Notes: generated from the sequence alone by a model not told the origin. Numbered from the stretch's first letter, positions 49,879 to 58,494 are shown. The stretch: 64,000 nucleotides of DNA from Pedobacter sp. WC2423 (GCF_040822065.1 NZ_CP162005.1:3038001-3102000), one strand, 5' to 3'. Numbers and translations: made by a program.

Positions 49879-49886
49879 CAAAGCTA
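49879..49886 (-). promoter_or_regulatory. Candidate -7 box for the SulP gene
   Basis: The minus strand reads TAGCTTTG, a TAnnTTTG match, 8 bp upstream of the start. The -33 region is not convincing. Confidence 0.4.
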
Positions 49887-50016
49887 ATCAATAAAATTAA
49901 AATGATCAGCCAATAGCTCTTCAAGATTAAGTAAAAGCACGAGAAATTATAGAAGACAAATTATATTGCTCAGAAATGAGTTTTTGTCCTTCAATAGCGA
50001 TATTATGCTATGGAGT

Positions 50017-50044
50017 AAACCTGCTATTTTTTAATGGCAGGTTT
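50017..50044 (-). terminator. Hairpin at the end of the 44-residue gene
   Basis: AAACCTGC (50017-50024) pairs with GCAGGTTT (50037-50044) around a T-rich loop. It touches the stop codon of the small gene. No clear T run follows on the minus strand, so function as a terminator is uncertain. Confidence 0.45.
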
Positions 50045-50178
50045 TACTTTATAACTTTACCAGACTCATTATGTGTATTCGGGTTGTGATTTTTTTTCTT
50101 GGTAACTTTGTAAGTTCCTAAAATAAGCATCGAAGCAGCTAATACTGTAAAAAGGAAATAAAATGATCTCTTATCCAT
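50044..50178 (-). CDS. 44-residue single-helix membrane protein
   Basis: An ATG at 50178 opens 44 codons. The protein has a charged start (MDKRS), a single hydrophobic helix (FYFLFTVLAASMLILG, about 6-21) and a basic, Asn-rich tail (YKVTKKKNHNPNTHNESGKV). That layout is convincing for a small membrane protein. It lies between the SulP gene and obg, same strand as both, in a gap of 485 bp that otherwise holds nothing. A hairpin (AAACCTGC/GCAGGTTT, 50017-50044) abuts its stop codon. It is too short for a family assignment. Confidence 0.6.
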   Translation of the reverse strand: MDKRSFYFLFTVLAASMLILGTYKVTKKKNHNPNTHNESGKVIK

Positions 50179-50357
50179 ACATTAAAAATTTAAATTGAAG
50201 ATGTGCAAAACCTGTGCCTATTCTGATTTGCAGGAGAAATTCTATTCTGAATGAGAAGCGGAAGAATTAGAAGAGCAAATGGTAAGGCACTGATTGTTAA
50301 CCCCAATTTAAAAATAATTAAGAATAATAACAAATAATTCAACAAAAATCAGAAAAT

Positions 50358-51380
50358 TTATTTTGGTAAAGGAGAGGTCTGATCTGCATCAATCGCCTGC
50401 CAAATCATATCCTTTAACTCAACAAGCCCTTTTTGTGCAACTGAAGAAATAAATACAGAAGGAATATTTGCAGGAAGATCTTTTTTAATTTCTGCAACCA
50501 ACTCTTCATCCAGCATATCAGATTTAGTGATAGCTAATAGATGAGGTTTTTGCATTAACTCAGGATTGTAGTCGAGCAATTCTGATTTAAGAATTTCGTA
50601 CTCTTCTGTGATCGTTCTGTTAGTATCGGCAGGAACCATAAATAAAAGAACGGAGTTACGTTCGATATGACGCAAGAAACGGTATCCTAAACCTTTTCCT
50701 TTTGACGCACCTTCAATAATACCAGGAATGTCAGCCATGACGAACGATTTATTCGCACGGTAAGATACAATACCTAAGTTAGGGACAAGCGTTGTAAAAG
50801 GATAATCAGCAATTTCAGGTTTAGCAGCTGATACGACTGAAAGTAAAGTAGATTTTCCAGCATTAGGAAATCCAACTAAACCAACGTCAGCCAAAACTTT
50901 TAATTCAAGTACCACCCATTGTTCGGTACCTGATTCTCCAGGTTGTGCGAAACGTGGTGTTTGCAGTGTAGAAGTTTTAAAATGCCAGTTTCCAAGACCT
51001 CCTCTACCTCCTGCTGTCAGGATTTCAGTTTGTCCGTCTTCGGTAATTTCAAAAAGATCTTCTCCAGTTTCAGCATCCTTAGCAATAGTTCCCAGAGGAA
51101 CATCAAGGTATTCATCTTTACCAGATTTACCTGTACTGGTAGAACTTGAACCAGGTCCGCCATCAGTAGCAAGAATATGCTTGCGATATTTTAAGTGTAA
51201 AAGGGTCCAGAACTGTGCGTTTCCTCTCAGAATAATATGTCCGCCTCTACCACCATCACCACCATCCGGACCACCTGTTGAGGTCATCTTATCACGGTGT
51301 AAATGCGAAGATCCTGACCCTCCTTTTCCTGAACGGCAGCATATCTTAACATAATCTACAAAATTCGAACCCTGTGACAT
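50358..51380 (-). CDS. obgE: GTPase ObgE/CgtA
   Basis: 340 residues. Ribosome-assembly and stress GTPase. The N-terminal Gly-rich OBG domain (about 1-158, [30 protein letters not shown]) is followed by the G domain: G1 [10 protein letters not shown]3 DIPGI, G4 TKSD and G5 SSVAQKG. The C-terminal OCT domain is absent or very short, as in many Bacteroidota. It lies after adk on the same strand, but a hairpin (51408-51441) sits between them. Confidence 0.95.
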   Translation of the reverse strand: MSQGSNFVDYVKICCRSGKGGSGSSHLHRDKMTSTGGPDGGDGGRGGHIILRGNAQFWTLLHLKYRKHILATDGGPGSSSTSTGKSGKDEYLDVPLGTIAKDAETGEDLFEITEDGQTEILTAGGRGGLGNWHFKTSTLQTPRFAQPGESGTEQWVVLELKVLADVGLVGFPNAGKSTLLSVVSAAKPEIADYPFTTLVPNLGIVSYRANKSFVMADIPGIIEGASKGKGLGYRFLRHIERNSVLLFMVPADTNRTITEEYEILKSELLDYNPELMQKPHLLAITKSDMLDEELVAEIKKDLPANIPSVFISSVAQKGLVELKDMIWQAIDADQTSPLPK

Positions 51381-51407
51381 AACCTTTTATTTTTTCTTAC
51401 TAATAAA

Positions 51408-51441
51408 AATAGCGGGAAGAACTTACATCCGTCCCGCTATT
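51408..51441 (-). terminator. Terminator between adk and obgE
   Basis: AATAGCGGGA (51408-51417) pairs with TCCCGCTATT (51432-51441). On the minus strand the T-rich stretch TTTTTATTAG follows. It lies 17 bp past the adk stop. Confidence 0.85.
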
Positions 51442-51457
51442 CATTATATTATTTTAA

Positions 51458-52027
51458 TTAATATTTATCAAGCACTTCGCATAGTTCAGCAAAGATCTCA
51501 TCGATCTGGCCTATGCCATTTACTTTTCTTAATTTGTTCTGTGCTTCATAATATGGCAAAACATGAACTGTTTTGCTGAAATACTCATCAATACGCTTTT
51601 GTAACTTGTCTGCATGATCATCAACTCTGTTGGTTAACTTCTGACGTTCGGCAATCCGTTTTGTCAGTTCAACCTGGTCAACGTCCAGTGCAATTACAAC
51701 TGCGATAGAACTTCCTTTACTTACCAAAAATTCATCTAATGCTGCTGCCTGAGCTACTGTTCTCGGGAAACCGTCAAAGATAAATCCTTTAGCATCAGGA
51801 TTCTTATCTACTTCTTCTTCCAGCATAGCAATCGTAATCTCATCCGGGACAAGCTGTCCGTCTGCTATAAGCGCACTTACTTGTTTACCAAGTTGGCTTT
51901 GATTAGTGATATGTGCTCTAAAAAGATCACCTGTAGAAATATGTATCAATTGATAACGATCAATCAATTTTTGTGATTGAGTGCCTTTACCTGCACCCGG
52001 TGGGCCAAAGAGAACAAAATTTAGCAT
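51458..52027 (-). CDS. adk: Adenylate kinase, short form
   Basis: 189 residues. Interconverts 2 ADP and ATP plus AMP. P-loop GPPGAGKGTQSQ (8-19), AMP site IFDGFPRTVAQ and the ITKR-like RIAERQK region. The LID segment is short and lacks the four Cys that bind zinc in long forms, as usual for this length. It is monocistronic and ends at a clear terminator. Confidence 0.95.
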   Translation of the reverse strand: MLNFVLFGPPGAGKGTQSQKLIDRYQLIHISTGDLFRAHITNQSQLGKQVSALIADGQLVPDEITIAMLEEEVDKNPDAKGFIFDGFPRTVAQAAALDEFLVSKGSSIAVVIALDVDQVELTKRIAERQKLTNRVDDHADKLQKRIDEYFSKTVHVLPYYEAQNKLRKVNGIGQIDEIFAELCEVLDKY

Positions 52028-52047
52028 TTGGGTTGTCTTTAAAATTT

Positions 52048-52079
52048 AAAAGCCTTTCCGCGATTTGCTTAAGGCTTTT
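52048..52079 (-). terminator. Possible terminator upstream of adk
   Basis: AAAAGCCTT (52048-52056) pairs with AAGGCTTTT (52071-52079). It is 300 bp past the MFS stop in the direction of that gene and just before adk, so it could end the MFS transcript. Confidence 0.45.
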
Positions 52080-52375
52080 CAGTTGATTATATTAGCTTCT
52101 AAAAAAAAGAGATTTAACCACTGAAAACAATTTATTTATTTTTGTTAATTTAAATCACATTAATCCCTGACTATATCTTCAGTAAAAGCACTGAACAAAC
52201 AAGAAAAGGTTTAAGTTATAAATCAGCCTTAGCCAAAAAGACGAGCCTTTTGTTCCAATTGACTATTTTCCTTCAGAAGAATTCAGTGCCATTAAAAAGA
52301 AAATTTCTCCTCTTTATTACAAGTAACTTTAAATCTTTTCAAGGCTGCAAATATATAATTATTAATTTACTATAC
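52080..52375. other. Intergenic stretch with nothing recognised
   Basis: About 300 bp of AT-rich sequence without a credible open frame or a strong hairpin. Confidence 0.45.
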
Positions 52376-53611
52376 TTACTTTTTTTCAAAATACTGCTGT
52401 GTATTAGCCCTCTGATTATCTTCCCTAACTTCTGCTTTATGAGGAATCATTAGCTGATTTTGTGGCTCAGCAGGCTCCAGCATTCTTTTAACCAGCATCA
52501 TGAATAAAGCCGCTCCTCCAAAAGCAAGCATGACCCAGGGTGTACTATGTATTCCATGTGCAGCAATGGAAAATCCACCGATAGCTGTTCCAATTGAAAT
52601 ACCGAGGTTCCCAAAAGAAATTGATATACTATTTGCAAATTCAGGTGCTTCTGGCGCAGTCTCTATCATGTAGGCCTGGGAAGTCAGAAAACATGGAGTT
52701 TGTATGAATCCCCACACCGCTATAAGGAGTACTGTAGCCACAGACATAGGTCCTGAAAAATAGATGGGTACAGTAATCACGATTAATGCGATCAGAAAAA
52801 TTGCGGTTATCCGGGTGATATTTTTTGTTAATAATTTACCTGCAATATAGTTACCCAGAACACCTGTTAATCCGAATAGTAAAAGCATCAGACTAATTGT
52901 CTGCTCATCCATTCCATTAACTTTGCTTAGATAATCAGCAAAATAACTGTAGGTACTAAAAATTGATCCGATCATCAAAAATGCAAATAGGGAACTGGCA
53001 ATAAAAACAGGTTTTTTTAAGATCCGGAGCTGTGAACTATATGATTTTTTCTCCGCAACCGGCATGGATGGAAGAAGCGCTATAATTGCCATAAGTACTG
53101 CTAAACTAATCACAGCCTGTACCATAAAGGAAGATTGCCAGTTATTAAACAATCCGGCAATATAAGTTGCAAATGGTACAGTAGTAATCGTAGCGATTCC
53201 GATCCCTCCTATTACAATAGCCATCATTTTATGCGCGTCTTTCCGGTCTGCATGCGTAGTTGCTGCTGCAACAGCAGTTGAAACTAATACCGGGTGAAGG
53301 AAGGCGGGTAAAACTCTCACGAGCATTAACAGCCAGAATGGAGGTGCTAAGGATGATATGACCCCGGTAAACAGGAATATAGACATGGTTAAAGCCATCA
53401 GATATTTACGGTTATAACCAGATGCAAACATCGTCATAAAAGGGCCGGCCAGCGCAACAATCATTGCATAGGCGCTTAATAACATACCCGCTTTATCAAT
53501 ACTGATCTGATAATAATCAGCTACCTGAGGAAGTATTCCAATTACCCCAAATTCAGTTGTAATCATGCCGATCAGGCTAAGACAGCCGATATAAGCTATT
53601 TTATTTTTCAT
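52376..53611 (-). CDS. MFS transporter (efflux-type)
   Basis: 411 residues with 12 predicted membrane helices. The N terminus (IGCLSLIGMITTEFGVIGILPQVADYYQIS) matches the AraJ/DHA1 efflux type. A cytosolic loop near 190-200 separates the halves. It is read after a TetR gene (46 bp) and has the operator-like palindrome GGAATAAACATTCC upstream, the same core as the TetR operator, so it is probably the regulated exporter. The substrate is unknown. Confidence 0.9.
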   Translation of the reverse strand: MKNKIAYIGCLSLIGMITTEFGVIGILPQVADYYQISIDKAGMLLSAYAMIVALAGPFMTMFASGYNRKYLMALTMSIFLFTGVISSLAPPFWLLMLVRVLPAFLHPVLVSTAVAAATTHADRKDAHKMMAIVIGGIGIATITTVPFATYIAGLFNNWQSSFMVQAVISLAVLMAIIALLPSMPVAEKKSYSSQLRILKKPVFIASSLFAFLMIGSIFSTYSYFADYLSKVNGMDEQTISLMLLLFGLTGVLGNYIAGKLLTKNITRITAIFLIALIVITVPIYFSGPMSVATVLLIAVWGFIQTPCFLTSQAYMIETAPEAPEFANSISISFGNLGISIGTAIGGFSIAAHGIHSTPWVMLAFGGAALFMMLVKRMLEPAEPQNQLMIPHKAEVREDNQRANTQQYFEKK

Positions 53612-53631
53612 TGATATAAACTACTTAATAT

Positions 53632-53645
53632 GGAATAAACATTCC
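53632..53645. promoter_or_regulatory. Palindrome upstream of the MFS gene
   Basis: GGAATAAACATTCC shares the GGAAT and ATTCC half sites of the larger palindrome at 54241-54280. Placed 20 bp upstream of the MFS start, between it and the TetR gene. Probable operator of that TetR. Confidence 0.6.
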
Positions 53646-53657
53646 TTTTAAATGAAT

Positions 53658-54215
53658 TTAGTTTTTTACCGCATCCCAGGCTGCCTGGATATAATTATCG
53701 ATGGTTTCTTCTCTGAGTGCGATATAATTACTATGGTGCAGTTTGACCAGCGACACGAGAGATCCACTTGTAAAGCCTATCCATTCTTTAATGTCTCCAT
53801 CTTTCATGAGTTGCTGTTTTTGACCATCGAGATAAACCTGATCAAGGTCTTTGAGGTATAAACTTCCATGATGCTTAGCTTTCGGATCAATTGCAGGGGA
53901 ATAATAGAATTGCTCTAAAAACATGAAATCTAAAGGCTCAGACAGGAAATATGTAATCATTTTCTTCCATAAATAAACGAATCTTTGTTTAACTGAAAGA
54001 TTTTCATCGTATCCTTCAGCGATTATAGATGATTCTTTGGTCTTTAAATAGAAGTATAATTCATTGACCAGAGATTCTTTATTAGGGAAGTAATTATATA
54101 TAGCCCCCATTCCTGTGTCTGCTGCTTTGGCTATTTCTGACATAGGAGTTGATTCAATACCTTTCTGGACTATTAATTTCAACGTGGCATTCAATATTTG
54201 CTCTCTTTTATTCAT
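53658..54215 (-). CDS. TetR family regulator, probable controller of the MFS gene
   Basis: 185 residues. N-terminal helix-turn-helix (ILNATLKLIVQKGIESTPMSEIAKAADTGMGAIYNYFPNKESL, about 6-50) and a variable helical effector domain. The upstream region contains a perfect 40-bp palindrome that overlaps its -7 box, and the same half sites stand before the MFS gene. This makes a local autoregulated circuit likely. The inducer cannot be predicted. Confidence 0.88.
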   Translation of the reverse strand: MNKREQILNATLKLIVQKGIESTPMSEIAKAADTGMGAIYNYFPNKESLVNELYFYLKTKESSIIAEGYDENLSVKQRFVYLWKKMITYFLSEPLDFMFLEQFYYSPAIDPKAKHHGSLYLKDLDQVYLDGQKQQLMKDGDIKEWIGFTSGSLVSLVKLHHSNYIALREETIDNYIQAAWDAVKN

Positions 54216-54237
54216 ATAAAATTGTTCATTGAGATTA

Positions 54238-54245
54238 CAAATGTA
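54238..54245 (-). promoter_or_regulatory. Candidate -7 box of the TetR gene, overlapping the palindrome
   Basis: The minus strand reads TACATTTG, a TAnnTTTG match, 23 bp before the ATG. Five of its eight bases lie inside the 40-bp palindrome, so operator binding would block the promoter. Confidence 0.6.
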
Positions 54246-54280
54246 TTAAAAATGGAATATATATTCCATTTTTAATACAT
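54241..54280. promoter_or_regulatory. Perfect 40-bp palindrome, probable TetR operator
   Basis: Bases 54241-54260 are the exact reverse complement of 54261-54280, with the central core GGAATATATATTCC. It lies between the two divergent TetR genes. The same GGAAT/ATTCC halves occur at 53632-53645. Transcribed, it would also form a 20-bp hairpin without a loop. Confidence 0.75.
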
Positions 54281-54341
54281 TTAATCATTCAAGAAGCCAT
54301 AGCTTATGCTAATTATCAGTTCTTTTTTAAATTATAAGCTT

Positions 54342-54349
54342 TAGTTTTG
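54342..54349 (+). promoter_or_regulatory. Candidate -7 box of the second TetR gene
   Basis: TAGTTTTG matches TAnnTTTG and ends 4 bp before the ATG at 54354. That implies a nearly leaderless transcript or a later start. Confidence 0.35.
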
Positions 54350-54353
54350 TGAA

Positions 54354-54896
54354 ATGAAACAAAAAGTAGCTGACCCTAAAACAAGGATACTGGAAACAGC
54401 AACCAGACTTTTCTATACTCAAGGTTATAATGCTACTGGTATCAATCAGATTATCAAGGAGGCTGAAGTTGCACGCGCAAGCTTGTATATGCATTATCAA
54501 TCTAAAGAAGAGCTATGCATTGCCTTCCTTAATTTCCGTCACAAGTACTGGTTTGATGCCTTGATGAAATTCACTGAAGAGTTAACTGATCCTGAAGAAA
54601 AATTGATGGCGGCATTTGATTTTCTGATCAGCATGAATGATCAGGAAGACTTTAGAGGTTGTGCCTTTATGAATATACTTTCGGAAATCAGTCCGGCTGA
54701 TCAAACTATCTATACTATTATTCAGCACCACAAACAGAATTTACGCGATTATCTGGCCGGCATATTTCCTGAACAAGGTCAATTGTTAAAAGATCACATT
54801 TACCTTTTATTTGAATCCTCTATGCTGGAAAGCCATCTTTACAGAGATCAATGGCCAGTTATTCAGTCAAAAAAAATTATAAAAACATTGCTTTGA
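54354..54896 (+). CDS. TetR family regulator next to the DUF1348 gene
   Basis: 180 residues. Helix-turn-helix region ILETATRLFYTQGYNATGINQIIKEAEVARASLYMHYQSKEEL (about 12-55), then an effector domain that includes GCAFMNILSEISP, of the TetR_C type found with NemR/AcrR-like proteins. Directly downstream lie two copies of TAGACCGATCTGTCTG around the promoter of the DUF1348 gene. The sequence resembles the NemR box (TAGACC...GGTCTA). It therefore probably represses that gene. Confidence 0.9.
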   Translation: MKQKVADPKTRILETATRLFYTQGYNATGINQIIKEAEVARASLYMHYQSKEELCIAFLNFRHKYWFDALMKFTEELTDPEEKLMAAFDFLISMNDQEDFRGCAFMNILSEISPADQTIYTIIQHHKQNLRDYLAGIFPEQGQLLKDHIYLLFESSMLESHLYRDQWPVIQSKKIIKTLL

Positions 54897-54913
54897 TTGT
54901 AATAAAAACAAAA

Positions 54914-54929
54914 TAGACCGATCTGTCTG
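54914..54929. promoter_or_regulatory. TetR operator O1
   Basis: TAGACCGATCTGTCTG. It covers the -33 region of the DUF1348 promoter and is the reverse complement of O2. It also has internal AGAC/GTCT symmetry. Confidence 0.7.
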
Positions 54930-54955
54930 TTTTATGAATAATACTCATACATTTG
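54926..54955 (+). promoter_or_regulatory. Promoter of the DUF1348 gene
   Basis: TCTG (54926-54929), 18 bases, then TACATTTG (54948-54955), a full -7 match. It is bracketed by the two operators, which is a typical repression layout. Confidence 0.65.
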
Positions 54956-54967
54956 TACTGTCAAACA

Positions 54968-54983
54968 CAGACAGATCGGTCTA
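54968..54983. promoter_or_regulatory. TetR operator O2
   Basis: CAGACAGATCGGTCTA, the exact reverse complement of O1, about 13 bp downstream of the -7 box and 29 bp before the ATG. Confidence 0.7.
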
Positions 54984-55011
54984 TCTTCAAACGTATTAAA
55001 TCAATAAAACC

Positions 55012-55425
55012 ATGGAAAAGAAATTCCCATTACCTCCATTCACTCAGGAAACAGCAATACTTAAAGTACAAAATGCTGAAGATGCATGGAATAGTAAAGA
55101 TCCTGAACGCGTATCTCTGGCCTATACAATAGATACAGAATGGCGCAATCGTGATCAATTCATAAATGGACGTCAGGAAGTAGTCAGTTTCCTTACAGAC
55201 AAATGGAAAAAAGAACAGCATTATAAACTTAAAAAGGAACTCTGGGCTTTCACAGACAATAGAATTGCGGTTAGATTTGAATATGAATTTAATGATGAAT
55301 CAGGGCAATGGTATCGTGCTTACGGCAATGAAAACTGGGAATTCAATGCGGATGGCCTGATGCAGAAGAGGTTTGCTGCTATCAACAATATTCAAATTGA
55401 GGAGAAAGACAGAAAGTTATTTTAG
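55012..55425 (+). CDS. DUF1348 (NTF2-like) protein
   Basis: 137 residues. Family hallmarks: [21 protein letters not shown], then [25 protein letters not shown] and the [19 protein letters not shown] end. These small NTF2/SnoaL-fold proteins are thought to bind or process small molecules; no reaction is established. It is probably induced by loss of TetR binding, through the two operators upstream. No other gene is in the transcript. A composite hairpin follows at 55625-55720. Confidence 0.9.
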   Translation: MEKKFPLPPFTQETAILKVQNAEDAWNSKDPERVSLAYTIDTEWRNRDQFINGRQEVVSFLTDKWKKEQHYKLKKELWAFTDNRIAVRFEYEFNDESGQWYRAYGNENWEFNADGLMQKRFAAINNIQIEEKDRKLF

Positions 55426-55624
55426 ACGCACTAAAAAATTCAATACATCAATTGCTTTATAGAAATTCAGGGCTATTTTTTCAAAGAAAACGATTTTTAT
55501 GCATTACCAGCTATATCCTGAAAATTATGTTTAAGCAATTCTAATGGATGGTCTCTAATGACAAAGGCTTAAGAAGAGGCTAATTTTACAATGCTAAATC
55601 TTAATAGAATAAATTCATGAAAAC
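55426..55624. other. Intergenic stretch with nothing recognised
   Basis: AT-rich sequence between the DUF1348 stop and the composite hairpin, with no credible open frame. Confidence 0.45.
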
Positions 55625-55720
55625 AAAAAAGAGGATGTTCATCTTTTGATTGAACCCCAAAAGTTTTTGTGTGACTTTTGGGGTTCACTTCAATTTCAAT
55701 AATAATACATCCTCTTTTTT
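55625..55720. terminator. Nested two-stem hairpin between converging genes
   Basis: An outer stem AAAAAAGAGGATGT (55625-55638) with ACATCCTCTTTTTT (55707-55720) and an inner stem TGAACCCCAAAAG (55651-55663) with CTTTTGGGGTTCA (55675-55687). It lies 18 bp after the stop of the minus-strand gene and has A/T runs on both sides, so it can end both transcripts. Confidence 0.8.
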
Positions 55721-55737
55721 TTAATCAGAAAATGAAA

Positions 55738-57444
55738 TTATTTGTAATTGTAATCAACGATTACGCCATTGATAACTAAACGTTTATTTTTAACCTGCAT
55801 TTTACCCTGAGCAGGAACACTTACCAAAACAACTGATTTTAGTGCTGGAATAGTCACATTAACCGCTTTAGACACATTACGCGCCACATAGCGTTGAGCT
55901 ACCAGATCGTAAACATCTGATTTCGCCTGGGCAACTTTGAACGAAATGTTTTTAGATGCAGGGTAAGGATTATAAAATAAATGTGTCGGATAGGCATCTT
56001 GTTTAAAGAAATCGGTAGCCAGTAAATCCAAACTTAAAATACCTTTCACCTCGGTTTCTTTAACAATGCTACCAAAAATCCCAACATGCCCACTTCCATA
56101 TACACTAAACTGCGAAACCTCTGGATTTTGACCAGGAACCCACTTTGGCCCGTCACCTTGTGCCAATGGTGCTGTCAAAGACTGATACAAGGTATCAAAA
56201 GTAGATGCTTTGGCAAAACCTTCATAAGCAATTACACCTTTGGTCACTGCTGCTAAACCAGGTAAAGTTTGATGCGCTTCAGGCATATACTGAGGGTAAA
56301 AAAGACGGGATGCATTGACTGCGTTCAACATCCATTTACCAATGGCATCTGCATACGCTGGTTTATACCTCACCATAGATACTAATGGCCATGCTGCATC
56401 AAAAGTATTCATTAAAAAAGCGTACCCGCCATGATCTACAGTGCTGCCCACGGTTCCGGAAATGTCAAAACCATTCCAGTTTCCGACCAGAAAGCCCCAA
56501 CCCGCTCTGCAAACTGCAGTTCCGTCAAACGTCCAGTTCAGCATTTTGGCAATATCAAAATTAGTTCCTTGTTCTGCATTCATCCTGGCCGCTACATAAG
56601 CACCAAAAGGCATCAGCAGTTCATAAGTAGGATTGATCTTTTCACTTTCCAGAGCCTTCATGGCACTTATTGCACCTTTCAAGTAACGTGGATCACCAAA
56701 CTTTTTATAGGCTGAATACAAAACGTATGCATGTCCGGCAGCTGCGTCCGGTTGGGCACAGATATGTGTAGACATGGGTTTCATCTTTCCATAATCAAAA
56801 TAGGAATATTTGTAATTGCCGTTCAAAACGGAATCGGCCTTATAAAATTTCTCTGCGATGCTTCTGGCCATCATTTCAAAACCAGGCTCTGCAGGGTATT
56901 TGTCATAAACTGCATAAAACAACACATTGGGATACACATCGTACCACCAATCGCGACCGTAACCACCACCCAATAAAGCAACTTCAGGCGCGGTATTGTT
57001 CATCATAATATCCCATCCGGTATCTTTATTGAAATAATTCCGCAGCATCCCCACATAATTTAAACCCTGTTGTTTGCTTTTATCGATTCCGACCAGCGTA
57101 GCGCCTAAAACCCCGCCCATATTGGCCAGCGCTTCATGAAACATGCCTTTATTATGCTGTAAGCCTTGTCTCACATCTCCAACAGCGGTATACATCCCTA
57201 AGGTCGGTTCCTTAAAGTTTTTGCCAGTACTGTCTATCCAAACCATTGGCCAATATTTCCCTTTAGCGTTGAAATCATATACGGTGCGGTCAAATTTAAG
57301 CGCCATAGCTTTCCAATCTATAATTTGGAGCGGTTGAGGCAGATTGGCCATTGCGTCAACACGACTGATATTAACTTGTTTAACCTGAGCCTGGGAAAAC
57401 GTAAATAAAAATAAGGTAAAGAAGGATATCAGTTTAAATTTCAT
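55738..57444 (-). CDS. Secreted protein, probable carbohydrate-active enzyme
   Basis: 568 residues. Signal peptide (1-19, ending FSQAQ). The body has many helix-turn patterns with aromatic residues (RDWWYDVYPNVLFYAVYDKYP near 165, CAQPDAAAGHAYVLYSAYKK near 230, RAGWGFLVGNWNGFDISGT near 315), which suggests an alpha/alpha-toroid as in many polysaccharide lyases and glycosidases. The C-terminal 100 residues look like a beta domain. I do not recognise the exact family and cannot point to catalytic residues. A broken hybrid two-component gene lies upstream, typical of polysaccharide utilisation loci. Confidence 0.65.
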   Translation of the reverse strand: MKFKLISFFTLFLFTFSQAQVKQVNISRVDAMANLPQPLQIIDWKAMALKFDRTVYDFNAKGKYWPMVWIDSTGKNFKEPTLGMYTAVGDVRQGLQHNKGMFHEALANMGGVLGATLVGIDKSKQQGLNYVGMLRNYFNKDTGWDIMMNNTAPEVALLGGGYGRDWWYDVYPNVLFYAVYDKYPAEPGFEMMARSIAEKFYKADSVLNGNYKYSYFDYGKMKPMSTHICAQPDAAAGHAYVLYSAYKKFGDPRYLKGAISAMKALESEKINPTYELLMPFGAYVAARMNAEQGTNFDIAKMLNWTFDGTAVCRAGWGFLVGNWNGFDISGTVGSTVDHGGYAFLMNTFDAAWPLVSMVRYKPAYADAIGKWMLNAVNASRLFYPQYMPEAHQTLPGLAAVTKGVIAYEGFAKASTFDTLYQSLTAPLAQGDGPKWVPGQNPEVSQFSVYGSGHVGIFGSIVKETEVKGILSLDLLATDFFKQDAYPTHLFYNPYPASKNISFKVAQAKSDVYDLVAQRYVARNVSKAVNVTIPALKSVVLVSVPAQGKMQVKNKRLVINGVIVDYNYK

Positions 57445-57551
57445 AATATCGGGTTATTTTATGTATTTACTAAACTACTGAATGATTTGGATTGATAACA
57501 CTGCTCAAACTTTCGGTTATCGATCTGGATATTGGCTTTTATACTCCGGAT

Positions 57552-58186
57552 CTAATCTATACCGCTACTTCCTGCTTTAAATAAGGACAGTTGACCATCA
57601 TTTTGCAGTGCCCAGATGACATTGCCTTTTCCGCTTTCGATTTTGACAACTGCGTTAAACCCATCCGCAGATTTCATTTGCTTAAACTGATTGGTCTGCC
57701 TGTCAAACCTGCTCAAACCATATGTTTTACTATAGCAGAAAGCAGTTCCATCTCCTGAAACAACCAATTTATATTCCTTTTCGGTTATGCTTCGTTTGAT
57801 ATTGAGATTGTAAAATATTGATAAAATTTACCCGTATCCTTTTCAAAACGGGTAATTCCACCAACCGTACTAATCCATATGTTAGCATTTTTATCTTCTT
57901 TGATATCCTGGATTACATTGTTACCAATTCCGTTTCCGTGATTTTCGGTATTGTGATTGAAGATCCGGAACTCCGTACCATCATACATATTCAAGCCGTC
58001 CCAGGTTCCGATGCATAACAATTGATCTTTATCCTGAAATACCCTATTAACAGCACTGTTTGATAAACCATTCCGGTTATCAAACTGCTGAAAGTAATAC
58101 GCGTTAGTTTCTTGCCCCAATACAGGGCTCTGTTTGGTAATACAAATAAAAAATACTGCCAAACAGACCTTTAAAAGGTGCTTCAT
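57552..58186 (-). pseudogene. Broken remnant of a hybrid two-component sensor (propeller part)
   Basis: The frame from 58186 starts with a signal peptide (MKHLLKVCLAVFFICITKQS) and gives the propeller start FDNRNGLSNSAVNRVFQDKD, then LCIGTWDGLNMYDG and IWISTVGGITRFEKD. After residue 133 (57785) it stops. The next propeller motif, TYGLSRFDRQTNQFKQM, is in another frame (57552-57767), shifted by two bases, so a frameshift lies near 57785-57800. Intact HTCS proteins have about 1300 residues with membrane, kinase and AraC parts; all of that is missing. Confidence 0.8.
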
Positions 58187-58468
58187 CTATAAGTATTGGG
58201 ATTGCAGATTAACGTGTACAATATACGACAATTCTTCCGCCCGAATTTTAACAACACTGTCCAAATGACATCAAAAACCTTTTTAGGTGTTCCCGTTTGT
58301 TCGTACATCTTTGCAACATTTTTTTACCTACAAACTAAACAATTCACAAAATCTACATTTAACAAGTGATCAGAAGAATATACTCACCCAAATTGATGAC
58401 TTATCTGCAAGGTTAAGCAAATCGAGGAAAATATTATGGATTTCCCAAAACCCCTGAAAACAAAAACA
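58187..58468. other. Intergenic stretch with nothing recognised
   Basis: About 280 bp upstream of the broken two-component gene. No credible open frame and no consensus promoter seen. Confidence 0.4.
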
Positions 58469-58494
58469 CCTTAGATTTCTCTAAGGCTTTCAGT
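58469..58494. repeat. 26-bp copy of the tRNA-Arg terminator
   Basis: Bases 58469-58494 are identical to 61203-61228, where the sequence is the tRNA-Arg terminator running up to the last tRNA base. Here it is followed by TCTCGTAATGCTACAATCGAACCCC. That contains a TCGAACCCC like the T loop of a tRNA but no cloverleaf, so it may be the decayed end of a tRNA gene. Confidence 0.7.

Noticed and set aside
55012..55425. Toxin or antibiotic-resistance gene controlled by TetR
   Set aside because: The protein has the DUF1348 pattern, not a known resistance enzyme.
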